Source of the DNA: Patescibacteria group bacterium
GTDB lineage: Bacteria > Patescibacteriota > Microgenomatia > UBA12405 > JAHJSD01
Reading direction: 5' to 3'
DNA: 6,079 nt
Assembly: GCA_018830585.1 (NCBI GenBank)
Contig: JAHJSD010000097.1
Location: 1-6,079 of the forward strand
Shown: piece by piece, positions 4,965 through 6,079 of the stretch
Numbering within the stretch: position 1 is the first letter of the stretch
How the letters are laid out: every line of letters begins with the position of its first letter
Notes under the pieces: generated by a model
Told to the model about the DNA's origin: nothing
Databases searched by the model: none
The model's input: only the letters and a program-made list of their open reading frames with translations
Made by a program: the position numbers and the translations under genes

Positions 4965-4991
4965 AAAAAAACGGCAAGGATGAATCCGGGA

Positions 4992-5543
4992 TCATTCCAA
5001 AACTTTGATTCTGCCAACATCAAGCAGCCAACCGGCTTTCTGGCTGGCGAAAGTTTCTCCCCAGACTTCAACTTTATGCCCAACAAAACTATCCAAATCC
5101 AAAACCGAAGAAGTCAAGTAGGCAGTTTGCGACTCTCCTCCCTCGCGATTAAGCCGATGGGTTCCCTCTCCATTGACTCCCCCCGACCCAATTACCCCAA
5201 CGGCGCTATCCTTGAAAGAGCCGTCCTCGATACCATAGACCTTGCCTACTTCAAGCTTTTCTACTTTGCCGTTGGCGGTTTCAATCATAGTATCACCAAC
5301 AGCCTCTTCCTTTACTCCTTTATGGGTAAGTTTAGACAACCCCCACCCACTCAGAAGTCCCAAAAAAATAATTAAAAACCCTCCGGCTACCAGTTTCCGA
5401 TTAAAATTAAACCGAGGCTTTTTGGGGGCAACCTCTTCTCCGCCTAAATCCAGGGGCTTAATGATCGTTTCTTTTACCGGTTCCTCCGGTTCGATCACTT
5501 GGTTTACTTGATTAACTTCCGTCTGAACTTCTTCCTGGGACAT
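4992..5543 (-). CDS. Single-pass membrane protein of unknown function
   Basis: The protein has 183 residues and I do not recognise a named family. Residues 1-48 are acidic and Glu/Pro/Val-rich, ending in the basic KKPRFNFNRK, and are probably cytoplasmic. One membrane helix lies at about 51-70 (LVAGGFLIIFLGLLSGWGLS). Residues 71-183 are probably extracytoplasmic. Within it, GTHRLNREGG..QTAYLTSS is followed by LDSFVGHKVEVWGETF and GWLLDVGRIKVLE, an alternating beta pattern that would suit a small OB-like barrel; this is only an impression. There are no Cys residues or catalytic motifs. It lies between prfB and ftsE, in the same direction, with a strong ribosome site and probably its own promoter, so it heads the ftsEX run. 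A division or envelope role is inferred from position alone. Confidence 0.8.
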   Translation of the reverse strand: MSQEEVQTEVNQVNQVIEPEEPVKETIIKPLDLGGEEVAPKKPRFNFNRKLVAGGFLIIFLGLLSGWGLSKLTHKGVKEEAVGDTMIETANGKVEKLEVGKVYGIEDGSFKDSAVGVIGSGGVNGEGTHRLNREGGESQTAYLTSSVLDLDSFVGHKVEVWGETFASQKAGWLLDVGRIKVLE

Positions 5544-5547
5544 ATTT

Positions 5548-5554
5548 CCTCCTT
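5548..5554 (-). promoter_or_regulatory. Strong Shine-Dalgarno AAGGAGG
   Basis: A perfect AAGGAGG lies four bases before the ATG at 5543-5541 and fixes that start. It is the only consensus ribosome site among the complete genes here; ftsE and the peptidase gene have none. Confidence 0.85.
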
Positions 5555-5578
5555 TTTTATAAATAGTTACAAGTTAAC

Positions 5579-5606
5579 AATATACCAGGTTTCACTCATC
5601 TTGCAA
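5579..5606 (-). promoter_or_regulatory. Candidate promoter for the membrane protein-ftsEX run
   Basis: TTGCAA (5606-5601), 16 bp, then TATATT (5584-5579), preceded by TG one base upstream (extended -10, TGGTATATT). The predicted start near 5572 leaves a leader of about 28 nt ending in the AAGGAGG site. It overlaps the last codons of prfB, so the operon may be transcribed both from here and by readthrough. Similarity to sigma-70 boxes is the only evidence. Confidence 0.4.
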
Positions 5607-6079
5607 CTTAAGCTCGGCCTCGATGAACCCGCCTAAGTTTCCGTCCAAAACACCAAAAGCGTCACTGGTTTCATAATTAGTCCTTAAATCTTTTACCATT
5701 TTATAGGGATGAAGAACATAAGACCTGATCTGCCGGCCCCAGGTGGGAACAAAATTTGAACCTTTCAATCTTTTTCGCTCTTCTTTTCTTTTTTCTTCTT
5801 CTATTTCCCAAAGTTTGGCCGTCAGCATCTGGGAAGCGATTTTTCTGTTCTGCTCCTGGTATCGTTCCGACTGACAACTGGCTACTATTCCAGTCGGTTT
5901 ATGTTTTAACCTAACAGCGGTGGCAACTTTATTGACATTTTGGCCGCCATGCCCCCCGGCTCTGAAAGCTTCAAATTCAACCTCGTCGGGGCCGAAAGCG
6001 ATCTCGCTCTCATCTTCAATAACAGGCAAAACCTCAACCTTAGCAAAGGAGGTCTGTCTTAAACTCTGGGCATTAAACG
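5592..6079 (-). CDS. prfB: Peptide chain release factor 2, C-terminal part
   Basis: The frame is open from the right edge, so the N-terminus, the codon-recognition (SPF-type) region and any autoregulatory frameshift site lie outside. The 161 residues seen start with FNAQSLRQTSFAKVEVLPVI, corresponding to the R(H)TSFA segment of RF2. The GGQ motif follows in RAGGHGGQNVNK; its Gln positions water for peptidyl-tRNA hydrolysis in the ribosome. The end WGRQIRSYVLHPYK...DLRTNYET...VLDGNLGGFIEAEL is specific to RF2 and not RF1. RF2 reads UAA and UGA, and this gene itself ends in TGA. prfB next to ftsEX is a known arrangement in several phyla. Confidence 0.95.
   Translation of the reverse strand, partial: FNAQSLRQTSFAKVEVLPVIEDESEIAFGPDEVEFEAFRAGGHGGQNVNKVATAVRLKHKPTGIVASCQSERYQEQNRKIASQMLTAKLWEIEEEKRKEERKRLKGSNFVPTWGRQIRSYVLHPYKMVKDLRTNYETSDAFGVLDGNLGGFIEAELKLQDE

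Noticed and set aside
4965..4994. Hairpin plus T-run before ftsE as a terminator
   Set aside because: The possible stem (ATGATCC with GGATTCAT) has almost no loop and is bulged, and termination here would cut off ftsE from its operon.
3270..5511. Plus-strand open frames opposite ftsX, ftsE and the membrane protein, including a 192-codon one at 4797-5375
   Set aside because: They are antisense to well-supported genes, have no recognisable motifs and no convincing ribosome sites.

Overview
The window looks like a chromosomal piece of a small-genome bacterium, most likely of the Candidate Phyla Radiation (Patescibacteria), perhaps the Microgenomates branch. This rests on general resemblance: an FtsEX cell-division operon with an unusual M23 peptidase, a secreted lamin-tail-domain protein, and an intergenic tract full of short palindromes of the CCTGCC/GGCAGG kind. 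No rRNA or other lineage marker is present, so the placement is inference. The genetic code appears standard: a release factor 2 gene is present, and three genes here end in UGA.

All recognisable intact genes are on the minus strand. The right half (2160-6079) is one compact block, read right to left: the 3' part of prfB (RF2), a small single-pass membrane protein of unknown function, ftsE (ATPase), ftsX (membrane subunit), and an EnvC/PcsB-like coiled-coil protein with an M23 metallopeptidase domain. ftsE/ftsX overlap by 8 nt and ftsX/peptidase by 4 nt (ATGA), so the last three genes are probably translationally coupled. FtsEX normally drives a coiled-coil partner outside the membrane to activate or perform septal peptidoglycan cleavage, and the last gene fits that role. 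A candidate promoter inside the end of prfB and a strong Shine-Dalgarno sequence precede the membrane-protein gene.

The most notable point is the peptidase. Its M23 domain is in circularly permuted order: the C-terminal half (HLH motif) comes directly after the coiled coil, the N-terminal half (HxxxD, then YxLH) comes last, and the protein ends where the first half would normally continue. All five expected active-site residues are present.

The left end (1-252) is the start of a secreted lamin-tail-domain protein. It probably begins on a leaderless GTG, downstream of a 48-bp promoter/start module that is repeated 187 bp upstream in front of a 30-codon signal-peptide-like ORF.

The middle (about 480-2159) has no intact gene. 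It holds REP-like inverted repeats with CGTCAT(C/T)CTGA ends, many nested hairpins, and a C-terminal remnant of a REP-associated tyrosine transposase (RAYT) interrupted by palindromes. Comparing the REP arms shows conserved ends with different hairpin modules occupying the same internal place.
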